Shown one piece after another: positions 13,760 through 24,863 of a stretch of DNA of 64,000 bases. The notes beneath the pieces are model-generated. The model was given only the letters and a program-made list of their open reading frames with translations, ran no database searches and was not told where the DNA came from. Each line of letters starts with the position of its first letter. The stretch's first letter is position 1. The position numbers were made by a program, and so were the translations under genes. The stretch comes from Sphagnum magellanicum (Eukaryota; Streptophyta; Sphagnopsida; Sphagnales; Sphagnaceae): the NCBI GenBank assembly GCA_021904315.1, contig CM038911.1, positions 12,249,390 to 12,313,389 on the forward strand. Reading direction: 5' to 3'.

Positions 13760-15539
13760 TCATTTCTGACACCTGCCCAACACTGGTTAGCACAGGGACA
13801 GGAACCAATGCAAAAACCTGGGCATCTAGTCACAGTCCATTCAGATTGGTGCACTGGTGGGTGGACAGTTCACTAGGACCCCCAATTTCCAAAGCAGCTT
13901 GCTATTGTGTTTGGACTGGCATCCCATGAACACCAGAAGTTTGTAGGACCAGGTCCTATTTGTTATCCCTTGCTTAGAGAAGAAATCAAATGAAATTAGC
14001 TGACTTGGGTGGCAAAGTCTAAGGAAAAAACAACATTCCAAAATCAAGTGAACTGGTATTTTAGGGCCCTCTCTGGCCTGCCTTGACAGCCCAGCCACCA
14101 CCTTAGATGGGTTGGTCAAGATGATGATTCATTCAATGGCCAGTTGGTGGAGCATAAAATCACCTCAAATTCGCTAAATGAAATTTTTTTGCTGTAAGGA
14201 GGGATGGCCACCAGAACAACTTCCCATTTCCACAAACAAAGATGAATGAATTAAGGGCATTCACAATGTTATAGTATAGCCACTCAAAGACCCATCACAT
14301 GGAACAGAACTGAGTGCATTGTGCTAGCTTCTAAGGCACAGGACAATCTTAGGCAATACTTATATACTCTCAAAGTCATGAAAAACTACAATCAAAACAG
14401 GCTTCTTGGTCCTAATTATTTTGTAACCTTGATAACCTCCACCAAGAATTTTCTAATATCTAGTTGATATTTGGATTCCCAAAGAGCCTTCAAGCTAACT
14501 GAGTGGAGGAAAAGCATAACAATGTGATGAAAGCCTGGTACACTTCATTAAAACAAAGCACCCAGCAGCAAAGGGGGGGAAATGGAGGACAAAACCCTCC
14601 CTGGGATAACAATGTCATTAACCCCAGCGAAAAGTTTTGATTGACTCTGGGATTGACTTTGGTAGGCTCGCCACTCAATACAATCCTACAAAGGCTAAAA
14701 AATTCCTAGAACCACTCCAAAATTAAGATGAGGTTTGAAATTTGAAAGCGGCAGTAGACTTTAGATTTTGAAAAATGGTTAAGAAAGCTCAAGGGTGCAA
14801 TGGGTCATACCCCCATTCACTTTTAGACTTGGGATTTCTAAGGCAATTTTTGGTGCAAAATTGTGAGGAAAATGTGCTTATTTTAGGAGGCTTATTTTTA
14901 CACTCAAAAACTGGAGGGCTCCTTTCTGTAATGGATTTCCATTTGTTCCCAAAAAAAAAAAAAAAAAACTCTAGGGCAGCATTAAATTAGGAACATTCAG
15001 GGCAAGCACTAAACAGGAGCAATGAATTAAATGACACAGCTTGTTATTGGCCACTTAATAGCAACGCCTCAAAACATGGTGTGAGGCAATGAGCACCATA
15101 AAGACTATGGCCCTAAGGTGGCACTGATAGTGGGGCTAGTTCAATTTCTAGCAATCAGGCTACCTATTCCAATTTCATAAAGACCTCTTCAGATTCGTCC
15201 GATGTATTTAGAGAGCACATTGCAGAGCATAAAAACTTTGGGGGCGGGGGGGGGGAGGCATTTTGAAAAAGGATATAGCTCTTATAGCACAGGCATTTTC
15301 CTTTTTCAAAATGCCCCATGCCATGTTGTTGACACTTGAGAGGTACCCACCCCATACTCACCATTTTGGTCTAAATCTGGCAAATTAAGCTTTTTTTTCT
15401 CTAATTATGGCGAATTTATCGCCTTTTTTAAAATAAAAAAAGCCTTCGTAAGCCTCCCCCCCCCCCCCTTTTTTTTCCTTGTCGCCAAGTGGTGAAATTT
15501 CGCCAACAAAAAAAACAGGAAGAAAAAAAGCTTAGCAGA
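13760..15539. other. Intergenic DNA, nothing recognised
   Basis: No supported gene. Short open frames on both strands show no motif. An A run (14949-14968), a G-rich tract (15241-15255) and a C run followed by T (15455-15476) are homopolymer features. The stretch at 15415-15505 contains several GGCGAA/TTCGCC words in both orientations (near 15409-15422 and 15482-15504), suggestive of a small inverted-repeat element, but the ends could not be fixed. Confidence 0.45.
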
Positions 15540-18500
15540 TATTAACAAAGAGAAATGAGCCCCGGTCTCTTTACGAAGTTAAGGAAAATACAGTTTGCGT
15601 TTTCTTCTTGTGTCAGTTGTGATGAAAAGCACATACGTACATACGTGCCTGCCAACCGAACCAGGCTTGTGCACATTGCTCATCGACTACGGCTTGAGAC
15701 GAGAGAGAGAGAGAGAGCGCGCAAAAGAATCCGTCTGGCTTTTGTTGTCGATCGCTTGCACTTCACGTGCAAATTCTGGCATTCGTCTGAGTGTGGATCG
15801 TTATCTCTGGACGTGGATGCTGCTTCATCTGCTGACGGGCCTATCGTGCCTCTGTGAAATCACCCGTTTTTATGATCATGCTGTTGCTCATGTAGCTCCT
15901 CAAAAGTATATCATTGCGCAGGTCCGGCTTGCGTCCCTCTCTCTCTCTCAGTGTCCGACACACACAGGCTTTGTTGTCTGCGTCTACAGTTCTAAACTTT
16001 AAGGATCTGACCGTCTATGTATTGCATTTTTTTGGTTTTATTTTCCCCTTCATTGTGGAGTTGTGTCAGTGGTTCTCTGTGTTTATTCCGCGAGTAGAGT
16101 GCTTCGGGAGGTCTGTTCTGTTTGATTCGGAATTCTGTCCAGCAGGAGGAGGTGGAGGAGGAGGAGGTTCATGTGTTTTTTTCTTCTATCGGTTTGCGGG
16201 ATTTTCATTGGGATAAACTTGAAGAGCGTGTTGTTGTTGTAGTTGTTGTTGCGGTTTGAAGATTTTTGGCAGATTTTGGTCTCAAAACTGTTGTGTTTGC
16301 CGTGGAGCTAATGAAGCGGAAATGTAGAGAGTCAGAGAAGTGCTTTTCCGATTCGTTGTCGTTGTGAAAGAGTAAGTGAGCAACCTGAGACGCGCTCTTT
16401 CATCGGCATTCATTGCTGAAGGTGGTTGTGGAAGATGTGAAATATGTAACAGTTCTCAATGCACGTTCTCACATCGCCAGATGAAATGCAGCGAGTACTT
16501 GTCGCTTCTTTCTCGTGCGGATTCACACGGCTTTTTTTACTTGTGCAACCGCTTTTCGGGAGATGTTTTGAAGAGTGTGTTTTGTTCTGTCTTTTCCACC
16601 ATTTTGCTGCTGCTTGGAGCATCGGCGCTCAGTATGTGACTCTGCACTAGAAATCTTGGATGAGGTCCGGCAGTCAAATCCAAGTGAAGTCACGGGAAGA
16701 CGACTGCTGTGACCCTGAAAAAATGAACAGCTTTCACAGCCATGGAGGAGCCCTGGAACAGTCTAATAAACAAAGTCAAATCGCTCCGTGTTTCTGATTG
16801 GCTAGATAGTTTGATCGGTCCGAGTGAGTTGCTGAAGATGCTCTTATGCAGCGAGCTCGTGACCTGCTGCTTCTCACGTTATTTTGTTATGTGTGTGGGG
16901 ATTCTGTATGAAGGAAAGTGGACATGGATTGTACCTATTTGATCAGGTGAATCTGTCGTGTTTGAGTATTTAACTCTGTTATTGAAACGGGTGTTGCTGT
17001 CGATGCAGGCTAACGACTGACTGACTGACTGACCGCAGCACTCCACACGTGAGACCTCAGATGGAAGAAATTGTCTTGTCATGACTTTTTTGTCTCCAAG
17101 TTGGCGATTTGAAGCGAAGCGTCTGTTTCCTTGGTGAGCTCGGCTGATATCGTGCGTGAATACAAGAAGCTCTAAGGAAGGAGATTTTGTCTTCTCTGCG
17201 CATTTGAGTGACCGCAGTTGAGGTGAGGTTTCATGCGTGTCCAAATTTCATTGAAATGGTAACATTACTGGTTGTCTCCGAGCGAGTTGCATATCTCCTA
17301 TTGCTGAAGGTCTAAGCAAACTCTTCTGTCCTAAGGTGGCTTCGGATGAAACTCGCTTCAGACAGTTGTTCCTTGAAGTATCCAGATTTACATAGGACAT
17401 CTGCACATAAAAAAACTGCTCAACTTTTATGAGACAAAATGGATACGTATTCATGACCCTTGTTGTCATTGCACCATGGTTGTGCTGGTTGGATACAGTG
17501 CAGAAACACAGCATTTGGACATCATGATGAGAGAAGAGTACTACTGCAGAGATTACCAATTGTTTATGTGAGTGGTGTATGCAAACCATGAACTTTGCAA
17601 GGATGCACAGAAATGCTGTGAGTATCTTAACACTCCGAGTATCTTTCAAAATAAATATACCCAACAAAATCGATAGCAACTGGTTCTCTTTGTTGAGGTT
17701 GTTTTCCTGTATGCTTGAAGAAAGTATAAATGCTAAAATTCCACTGTGCAGTATTAATGCTTCATGTATTGTAAGATACTTGTTGTTTGTTATTGGGAAG
17801 TTCATTGAATGTGAGCTCATCTTCTATAGCTTATCTTCAACAGTGCAGAATAGTTTGAGATCTACCATGTAGAGTGTGGCATGTAGGACCTTCTAACAGT
17901 TAGTACTATGCCCTCCCCTTTGCAAGCTGTAAATGTGTGGATGTGCTTTCTTGTTTGTGTTCTTTTTGTACAGATTATAATGTCCAGATGCATCACTTCA
18001 CAACAGAAGATTAATGACTTGCAGAAAGGAGACTCAGCTTCAGCCAGTTTCCAGTTTTGAGTCACATGCTAGGGCTCAAGGATGAGGCAGCACACTGTGA
18101 AAGACTCTCTGGAAAATAGGAGCACATTTGTGAAAGCCTGGGCTCTGGAATTTCAGGGCAGGGGAGGAGCTGGAGCACTGCTCCAGTGCAGATGTGAGCT
18201 TCCAATGAGATATTGCCAGTAAAATGGGTCAGGAGCTTGTAATGACAGACCACAACGTGCTTTGTGAGGCTCTTGGCCACAAAGCAGGTTGAGAGATCAA
18301 ACCGAGCAGTTCCAACTTCAAAAAGCATTGCAGTGAAGCCCCTGCAGAAGGAGAGGGACTGCACCCCATTTCCACACAACAATACAATGCCCAAGTACAC
18401 AGTAAGCTCCAGAAAATGTGTCAGTGGGGAGCTTGATTTCTCATCAAAGCCTAGATCTCTGCGGCGATGCATGAGTGGTGAGATGACAGCGGTTCCTCCT

Positions 18501-18805
18501 ACAGCCGAGAATGTGGAGCTCATGGGGAGAGAAGAGAAGAAAACTGTTGAGGTTAGTGCTGCATTTCTTGACTCAGTACCAACTTGTCAATAGTGCTTGC
18601 AGAATGTTGAGACATCATTAGACAAGGGGATTTCGTCTGCATGTAATTGCAAACTACCAAAGAAACAGTGGATTTTGCTGTCATACATCTTTCACTGATG
18701 TGCAAGATGTCCAGAGTGCTGGGGATATTGAAAGGCTAATTGTGTACATTTTTACCTTTGAATCATCAGAAGGGGCATGGGAGTACCAAAAGGACAGGAG
18801 TAACT
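15540..18805 (+). promoter_or_regulatory. Probable promoter and long leader region of the DUF688 gene
   Basis: The base composition rises in GC and CpG content from about 15.55 kb, as expected near a plant gene start. A GA dinucleotide run (15701-15718) and a GGA-rich stretch (16143-16170) are common in plant 5' leaders. Many short upstream ATGs occur in all frames. A plausible splice acceptor (ATCATCAG) lies just before 18770, 35 bases upstream of the chosen start codon, so the leader may be spliced. No TATA box or start site can be fixed from sequence alone. The open frames here (for example 190 aa minus at 17248-17820 and 153 aa minus at 18062-18523) show no recognisable domain and are not called. 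Confidence 0.4.
16617..16843. mobile_element. Degenerate MITE-like element, copy B
   Basis: Begins GAGCATCGGCG and ends with the reverse complement of GAGCATCTTCAGC, so the ends are short inverted repeats. The inside shares blocks with the better-preserved copy at 23170-23545: CAGTATGTGACTC near the left end, and TTTCTGATTGG followed about 15 bases later by GGTCC near the right end. GAGCATCTCCA-type ends are common in plant MITEs, but no target duplication was clear. It lies in the probable leader or promoter of the DUF688 gene. Confidence 0.5.
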
Positions 18806-21580
18806 ATGGCAGAGAAGCTTCAGGGTGGGAGAGACTGTCATGCCAAGAGGAGGCCAACAGCCTCTATAGCCTGGGACAGCTTGAACAGGTCCCGGGAAAG
18901 CAGTCCGCAGCATGAGCTGGCGGCAATTCCTTTCAAGTGGGAAGAAGCACCAGGGAAGCCCAAGGAAGAGGCCCCGTGCAATGCCCAGACCATTGCTGAG
19001 GCGGCAGAGAGGGCCATGGCCAGGAGAATATTGCAAGGGGTGGAGAGAAGCCACAGACGGGAAGTGCTTCTACAGAAGAGGGTGGCAGCTCAGGTTGCAG
19101 CAGAAAGCTTGTGTGATCAGGTGGAAGCATCGGCTGAGATTAAAAAACCCCAGGAATTCCAAACTCTAGGAGAAAATTCTCTCCATCGCAGTTTGAAGAG
19201 TAGCCGGAGGTTTTATGCTAGGACATCATCAGCCGGGCCACGGAGTAGCACCTTTCAGGGGCTCAGACTAAATGTGGAAGATGGCAGCCATGTCATCTCA
19301 GAGGTCGAGACAGAAGCCCACATTGATCTTGTGGCTCCTGCTGCTGCAAAATTCCTGGTGGAAAGCTGTATCTCCCCCCATGGCACTCCTGAGCAAAACC
19401 TGACAAGGATTCCTTTCAAGTGGGAGGAAGCTCCAGGTAAGCCCAAGTTTGATGATGCAACTGACACAATGCCCAAGAAGCTTCAGCTACCACCTCGCTT
19501 GGTTGCACCACCCACACAAAATGTGGACTCCATATCTCGGGACTTGCAATGTCGATATAGAGAGAGATCAAAGAGTGGCCCACTGCTGGGATACTATCCT
19601 CCCATTTTGAGTAGCCATACTTCACCAGCTCGAACCAGACCACAGCAGCAGTCTCACCCTGTTCTGCGCTCTTCCTCACCTTCAAAACGGTCTATCTCCC
19701 CTTCCAAAATTCAAGCCCTGGCCAAGCAGCTCTCCTTCAAGGTCTCAAAAACAGATTCAGCCACAAACCAGGGTTCATGTAAGGATGAGCAGTACCAGCA
19801 GACTAGAACCCCATCCCCTTCAAAAAGATCAATCTCTCCTTCAAAGATGCAAGCTTTTGCCATGCATCTGTCGCGTAAGGTGTCAGGTGCAAACACAGCA
19901 ACCCAGGAGAGCTCCTGTGAAGATCAGATGTGGACTCATCGAAATTCTTCACCTTTGAAAAGGTCCATTTCTCCTTCAAAGATTCACACCCTGGCTAAGC
20001 ATTTCTCTCAGAAGGTTTTGAATACAGCAGAATGTAATCCATATGAGGATACAAGCCAGCAACCAAGGAATCTTGAGCATAGCACTGCTTCTCGATACCA
20101 CTCTGGCCCATTGGAGGGATATCTCACCAGAACAAAAGGAGGTGGATATGGTAACTTGTCTTTTGAAAGAAACTTCTTGGGTGCACCATCATTGCTGATC
20201 AATAGAGAGCAGGATTACAGTTGGCCAGCAGAACATGAAAAAGCTTCTAGGCATTGGTCTGGGATTATTGGCTATGACTCTCGGGCCATTGAGTCCAGTA
20301 CTACTTCCTCAAAATGGTTGATTGCACCCTCACTGCAATCTTTCTCTCCATCAAGAATTCCTTCTTTGGCAAAGCAGCTGACAAGGAAGGTGATGCCACC
20401 TCAAGAAATTGCAAGCAAGGGTCCAAACTGGCCCATGCAAGCAAAAGGTCTGAGGCACTCATTCCCCACCAGCTATGACTCCAGCCCCTTGGAAAGATAC
20501 ACTGATAAAGCTAAATGTGGATCCACTTTTTCTTTGGAGAGGAGGTCAGAAAACATTTCTTCTGAGGAATGGCTTGACAAGCATCCACAAGGTCTTCAGG
20601 ATCCCTGGTCACCAACAAGCATTTTTCATGGACCCAATGGAAATAGCCATGTGCCATCAAATTCAGTCCCTTCTTCAGGGTCAGACATTGAGTCGCACAC
20701 ACACATGACCACACCACCTTCCATCACACACTCAAGGTCACAGTCCAATACCTTAAATGAATCTTTTGAGCAATGTCATGAAGAGCATCATAGCCCGACT
20801 TCAAGTCACCCCACTCACTGCGATGCAGATGTCTCCCCTGTTGGCTCCCCATATCTGGGCCCTACATCAGCAGACTATGTAGCCCAGGAGTCTGGAGGGC
20901 GAGCTGGTTCTGAGGGAGTGAAGGCCATCATTAAGCTCTGTAGGGCAGGATCCACTCGGAGGAAATCTAGGAATCAGCACAGCCCAGAGATATGGGCTCC
21001 CACACTCGCAACATATTTTCAGTGTGTGGAGCAGTCAGCCACCACAAGTGGACAGCTCAACACACAAGATGTTCTCAGTGGTAATTTGCCTTCCAAAGAC
21101 AACAAAACTGAGGATATGGACTCTGAAGGTTCAAGTCCACTGGAGTCTCCAGAAGTGGCAACAAGGTTACCATACACAATGCCATCTGTAATGGAGCAAG
21201 AAATGGCTGGAAGAGAACAGTTTGATTCTTCAAGCACTGACTATCCCTCAACAGTAGCTGTGAAGCTTTCACGTGCAATATCTATTTCACGAGGTGAGAA
21301 TCAGCCCTACAACCACACACTCACACGGGCTGACACAATTCCTGTGGCTTCAGCTCCTGAACACAACAGTGAAGATGGGTACAAATCTCCTGTCTACACA
21401 GCAACTTTAGAGCTGTTGTCTCCCTCCACAGAGCTGATCTCAAAGAAGAAGGTTTTGGGGAAACTCAAAAGCATCACCATGCGTTTGGCCTCTGCAAAAA
21501 TGGACAAAAGGACACAGTTCATTGTGAGTCAATATCTCCTCCTCTTGCTGAGCTTAACCTCATCAAGGATGGAAATCTAA
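18806..21580 (+). CDS. DUF688-family protein
   Basis: A long uninterrupted frame of 924 codons from the ATG at 18806. An in-frame ATG at 18740 lies before a possible splice acceptor, so the downstream start is preferred. The diagnostic motif IPFKWEEAPGKPK, the hallmark of plant DUF688 proteins, occurs twice, at residues 41-53 and 202-214. A serine/proline/lysine-rich module (S-P-S/L-K-R-S-I-S-P-S-K, then a basic segment with A-K-x-L/F-S-x-K-V) begins at about residues 291, 337 and 382, with a degenerate fourth near 511. A second recurring phrase resembling SGPLLGYYP, SGPLEGYL or SSPLERYT accompanies them. A conserved block EGVKAIIKLCRAGSTRRKSR starts near residue 704. There is no signal peptide or membrane segment before the last residues. 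The carboxy end is uncertain: a good donor (GTGAGT) at 21524 could splice off the final hydrophobic 18 residues. Molecular function is unknown for the family. Confidence 0.9.
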   Translation: MAEKLQGGRDCHAKRRPTASIAWDSLNRSRESSPQHELAAIPFKWEEAPGKPKEEAPCNAQTIAEAAERAMARRILQGVERSHRREVLLQKRVAAQVAAESLCDQVEASAEIKKPQEFQTLGENSLHRSLKSSRRFYARTSSAGPRSSTFQGLRLNVEDGSHVISEVETEAHIDLVAPAAAKFLVESCISPHGTPEQNLTRIPFKWEEAPGKPKFDDATDTMPKKLQLPPRLVAPPTQNVDSISRDLQCRYRERSKSGPLLGYYPPILSSHTSPARTRPQQQSHPVLRSSSPSKRSISPSKIQALAKQLSFKVSKTDSATNQGSCKDEQYQQTRTPSPSKRSISPSKMQAFAMHLSRKVSGANTATQESSCEDQMWTHRNSSPLKRSISPSKIHTLAKHFSQKVLNTAECNPYEDTSQQPRNLEHSTASRYHSGPLEGYLTRTKGGGYGNLSFERNFLGAPSLLINREQDYSWPAEHEKASRHWSGIIGYDSRAIESSTTSSKWLIAPSLQSFSPSRIPSLAKQLTRKVMPPQEIASKGPNWPMQAKGLRHSFPTSYDSSPLERYTDKAKCGSTFSLERRSENISSEEWLDKHPQGLQDPWSPTSIFHGPNGNSHVPSNSVPSSGSDIESHTHMTTPPSITHSRSQSNTLNESFEQCHEEHHSPTSSHPTHCDADVSPVGSPYLGPTSADYVAQESGGRAGSEGVKAIIKLCRAGSTRRKSRNQHSPEIWAPTLATYFQCVEQSATTSGQLNTQDVLSGNLPSKDNKTEDMDSEGSSPLESPEVATRLPYTMPSVMEQEMAGREQFDSSSTDYPSTVAVKLSRAISISRGENQPYNHTLTRADTIPVASAPEHNSEDGYKSPVYTATLELLSPSTELISKKKVLGKLKSITMRLASAKMDKRTQFIVSQYLLLLLSLTSSRMEI

Positions 21581-22960
21581 AGTTTGTACAACAGGAAACT
21601 GACCACTGTTGAGATGTAATGTATGCTATGTGTGGCATGCATATCATGGAGTTTTGACTTTTCTTTTTCCATGCTGTGCAATTGATGCCGAGCAAATATT
21701 ACCAAAAACCATATGGGGAAAGACTGAGCTTAAAGTCAAGATAAAAGTTGTCTATATCCCTTACCAATATACCAGCTCAATTGTTGGGTCAGGAGAGCAA
21801 GCTTTTCTAGCTGAAACTGATGGATTTTGGTGTGTATACAGGAGCTAATGTGCAAGTCACTAAAGCAAGCACTACACAATTGTGCAAGGCAGTGTTGTCA
21901 TAGTACTAAATTACAGCTCCGTGAAGACAACCAGTTTCCTCCAACTGAATTCAGCTTTTGCAAGGTAAAACCCCTTCTGTAACATGTTCTGCAATCAGCT
22001 CCTTGATTGATAACATATCACATGATCTGTGGTCTTTCTGCTTATTTTGTTGTGGTGTTCCTGTGATCTAACCAATGATTCATGTAGGATTCCATTCCAA
22101 ACCTGTGATCTCTTTGAGCTTTTTAGGAACTTCAATAGAAATCCCTTGAACTTCCTGTGTGTATGGATCTTTCAATTGCATGAGCTAAAAATTTGTCGCC
22201 CTATTGCAGCCAAATTGATGGGTGATGGTGAATTGATAAAATGGCAACATGAAGCTGTGTGGTGGTGGTTTTCTTCCTTGAACCATGGCATCATCCGATT
22301 CATGGGGACTCTGACAACACCTCATGCCAGTGGACTTTCAACAATTTTTTATGTTGTCTACACGGCCTCCACAACAGAGATCAATCCACATATAACCACC
22401 CAGGCCAATATGTAACTCCAATTCCCATGCAAATTAGGCCAGCATCTACCTAGCAAAAATTACTGGTACCAGTTGCACCACAAACTTGTAATCTTGATTA
22501 GTCATTTTTGGTGAAAGATTGAGGTGCTGAACTTAAGTGAGTGTGCCTCTCTTTCCATTTCCACCCATAGAAAATAGAGTGAATGACAGTGAAAACAAGG
22601 TCTAGTAGTGGCGACAAGCAGTGTGCATATGGACCCAGCGCCCTCTATAATCAAAGTTTTACTGGCAATGTACACTAGTCAAGAACAACCAAGTGGACAA
22701 ATCTGATGTGACTCTTATCACCATCTTGTCACAATAGATATATTGTTTTAGCACTTTTGGTCATTCATACAGATTTCTCCCCATTCTTATATCACATTTA
22801 CTTGCACTTCCTTTCTCCTCTTCTATTTCAAAATCCTATTTCATAACTGACCATTTCTGGTCAGAAGTTAAGACTGTCACACTTTCTTTGGAATGTCATT
22901 TCTACATCTGAGCTTGCTGAATTCTTGCCACAAGTTAAGTTACCATTCTGGACAGTACTT
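21581..22960 (+). other. 3' region of the DUF688 gene and intergenic DNA
   Basis: No second gene is supported. The first few hundred bases probably form the 3' untranslated region. A donor-like CAAG|GTAAAA occurs near 21960, which could mark a 3'UTR intron. The open frame at 22029-22415 has no recognised domain. Confidence 0.4.
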
Positions 22961-23055
22961 AGTTTATTATCTATGATTTTATCTGATGACCAACTGAACA
23001 AATGTACTAGTTTATTATCTATAATTCTATCTGATGACCAACTGAACAAATGTAC
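22961..23055. repeat. Tandem duplication, 2 x 47-48 bp
   Basis: Two head-to-tail copies (22961-23008 and 23009-23055) begin AGTTTATTATCTAT and end CTGAACAAATGTAC. They differ at only a few positions, so the duplication is recent compared with most repeats here. Confidence 0.9.
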
Positions 23056-23169
23056 ACTTTTCCAGATAGCAGCTGAAGATCTGCAAACACCACAGTTCCT
23101 GTTCCCTGCACAATACAGTCTACCAGACTGAGGTTTGCTGTCCAGTATCCGTATCTGAATACAGCTCTG

Positions 23170-23545
23170 AGAGCATCTCCACTGGTGCTTAGTATGTGAC
23201 TCCAGACAGTAAAGTTTATTGCGAAAAACTCAAAATGTGCCAGTTTAGCTCAGGAAATTGGTTTTTTTTTGCACCAAATTTGTGCAGCGTGCCGTGGCTG
23301 GTAAAGGGCGCAACACCGTTGTGCACCTCCGAAAAAGAGAGTAATAAATTGGACCTTACTGCGGCTCAGTATTTCTGATTGGTCGATCATAATTATTGGT
23401 CCAGGTGGTTTGCTTAAAATAGTCCCCATGTATATGCAGTTCCGGTTAAAGTTTTATTGGTGGGGTTGCCAAAAACAAAACAGCTAAACTTAGACATTTA
23501 ATTTTATTATCCAGAGTGGCATACTAAGCACGGTGGAGATGCTCT
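23170..23545. mobile_element. MITE-like element with 36-bp inverted ends, copy A
   Basis: The left end AGAGCATCTCCACTGGTGCT continues into TAGTATGTGACTCCAGA. The right end, read on the minus strand, is AGAGCATCTCCACCGTGCTT followed by AGTATGCCACTCTGGA, a near-perfect terminal inverted repeat of about 36 bases. The inside (about 300 bases) is non-coding and shares blocks with 16617-16843 and, more weakly, 62491-62540. No convincing target duplication is seen, so the superfamily (PIF/Harbinger, hAT or Mutator) is open. Confidence 0.8.
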
Positions 23546-24863
23546 GGGTTCAGTGCACACCACAAACCTACTCGAGCTGGAGCAGAGTTCTTTATGGGGG
23601 TGAAAAAATTTCAGAGAAGACTTTTGGAAGTCCCTCTTACTGGAAAACAAAATGTCACAAAAACCTAACATGTCGGAAAAATGGCACAGCTGCGGAAAGA
23701 GTGTACCTATCCTATTGTGCCATACCTATATTTGGAAATGTGAACATTGCAGCTCCAATTAACACAAGTTTTAGATGGGTTCCAGGACTGTTCTATGGAT
23801 GAAATCCATAGTTGTAGGAGGACATGGGAACCAATACCTTTGGGGGCACAAGGGGTCAAAGCGGTGCAATCATAGGGACCCCCAAAGGGTGGTCATAAGG
23901 GCTCCAAAGGGATGCCATTGAATAGATGATTTGAACTTTTCAAGACATTTTACTCAATTTGTCATCCTGGTGTGATCCTGATTTAAACATTTAATTAAAT
24001 TTTTTATTGTAATACATTTATAATTGATATGTTTTTTCCTGATTTAAATATTTTAGTTGTTTTAGTTATATTAAATTTATAATTGATATGATTTTTTAAT
24101 CGACTTCAGTCTAATCTTAAACTAATTTCAACTCAATTATGTCTACATTTGATTGAAATTTTCATGTTATTTGTTGACTGCATCCATCCCATGTCAATTG
24201 GTTCTTGGTCCAAATGTAAAATCTTGACCAAATTTTTAATCGAAATGAATTTTAATGAGGCTAAGTCTCGAAGCCAAGTCAACCTCATATTCAGATCTTT
24301 CATGTAATTTCATCCATAGCCCTCCCCACATATGCAGGTTTGAACATCAAAATCTTTGGCATTCACAGTAAATCCTTGATCAGGCTGCACTAGTTGTAAT
24401 CTGAGGATTCAGGAGTTCACATACACAAATAGGGAGGAATTAGTTCATCCAAGAGTAACAATATTTCTTTCTCAATAGGTGTCTCTGTACTTACACACTA
24501 CAGTCCAAAATGGAAAGTTACTACCGGGATCTCCCTCCTCAAGCTTTTCATGATACCTCAACCTTTATGTCATCCCCACTACTGAGTGCATCCTGATAAA
24601 GAGAGCAGTTGTTGGGAAATAGGGTTGAGGGCAAAACTTTGAACAATTCAAGGTACAGAGGAGGCCCTGACACAAATAAAACAACAGAAAGGACACTTTT
24701 AGGAAATCTATGATATTGCTTTTTGAAGCTTTCACAGGGTCCTATAATGTCGGTGCCTTGTAGATTTCATAGTTTGTTGAAATCTTCAGAAACATGACAA
24801 GCTCACCACAGGAACTAAAAGCTGAAGGCTGATATATGTACAATCTCCACATACACCAAGCCC
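23546..24863. other. Intergenic region between convergent genes
   Basis: No gene is supported. The stretch separates the DUF688 gene (+) from the TMEM120 homologue (-) and should hold the 3' end of the latter. Composition is AT-rich from about 23.9 to 24.3 kb, with short repeats of TTTATAATTGATATG near 24010 and 24070. Confidence 0.5.

Noticed and set aside
13723-13780. Helitron 3' end from the hairpin
   Set aside because: No CTRR terminus follows at the expected distance and no matching TC start was seen.
15555-16216. Three overlapping plus-strand frames of 100-135 codons
   Set aside because: Different phases over the same GC-richer leader DNA, with no motif and low-complexity GA, CT and GGA content.
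17248-17820. 190-codon frame on the minus strand
   Set aside because: No domain, overlaps plus-strand leader sequence, shows no splice or codon support, and is likely a chance open frame.
18062-18523. 153-codon minus frame overlapping a 109-codon plus frame
   Set aside because: Neither shows a known motif; both lie in the likely DUF688 leader or promoter.
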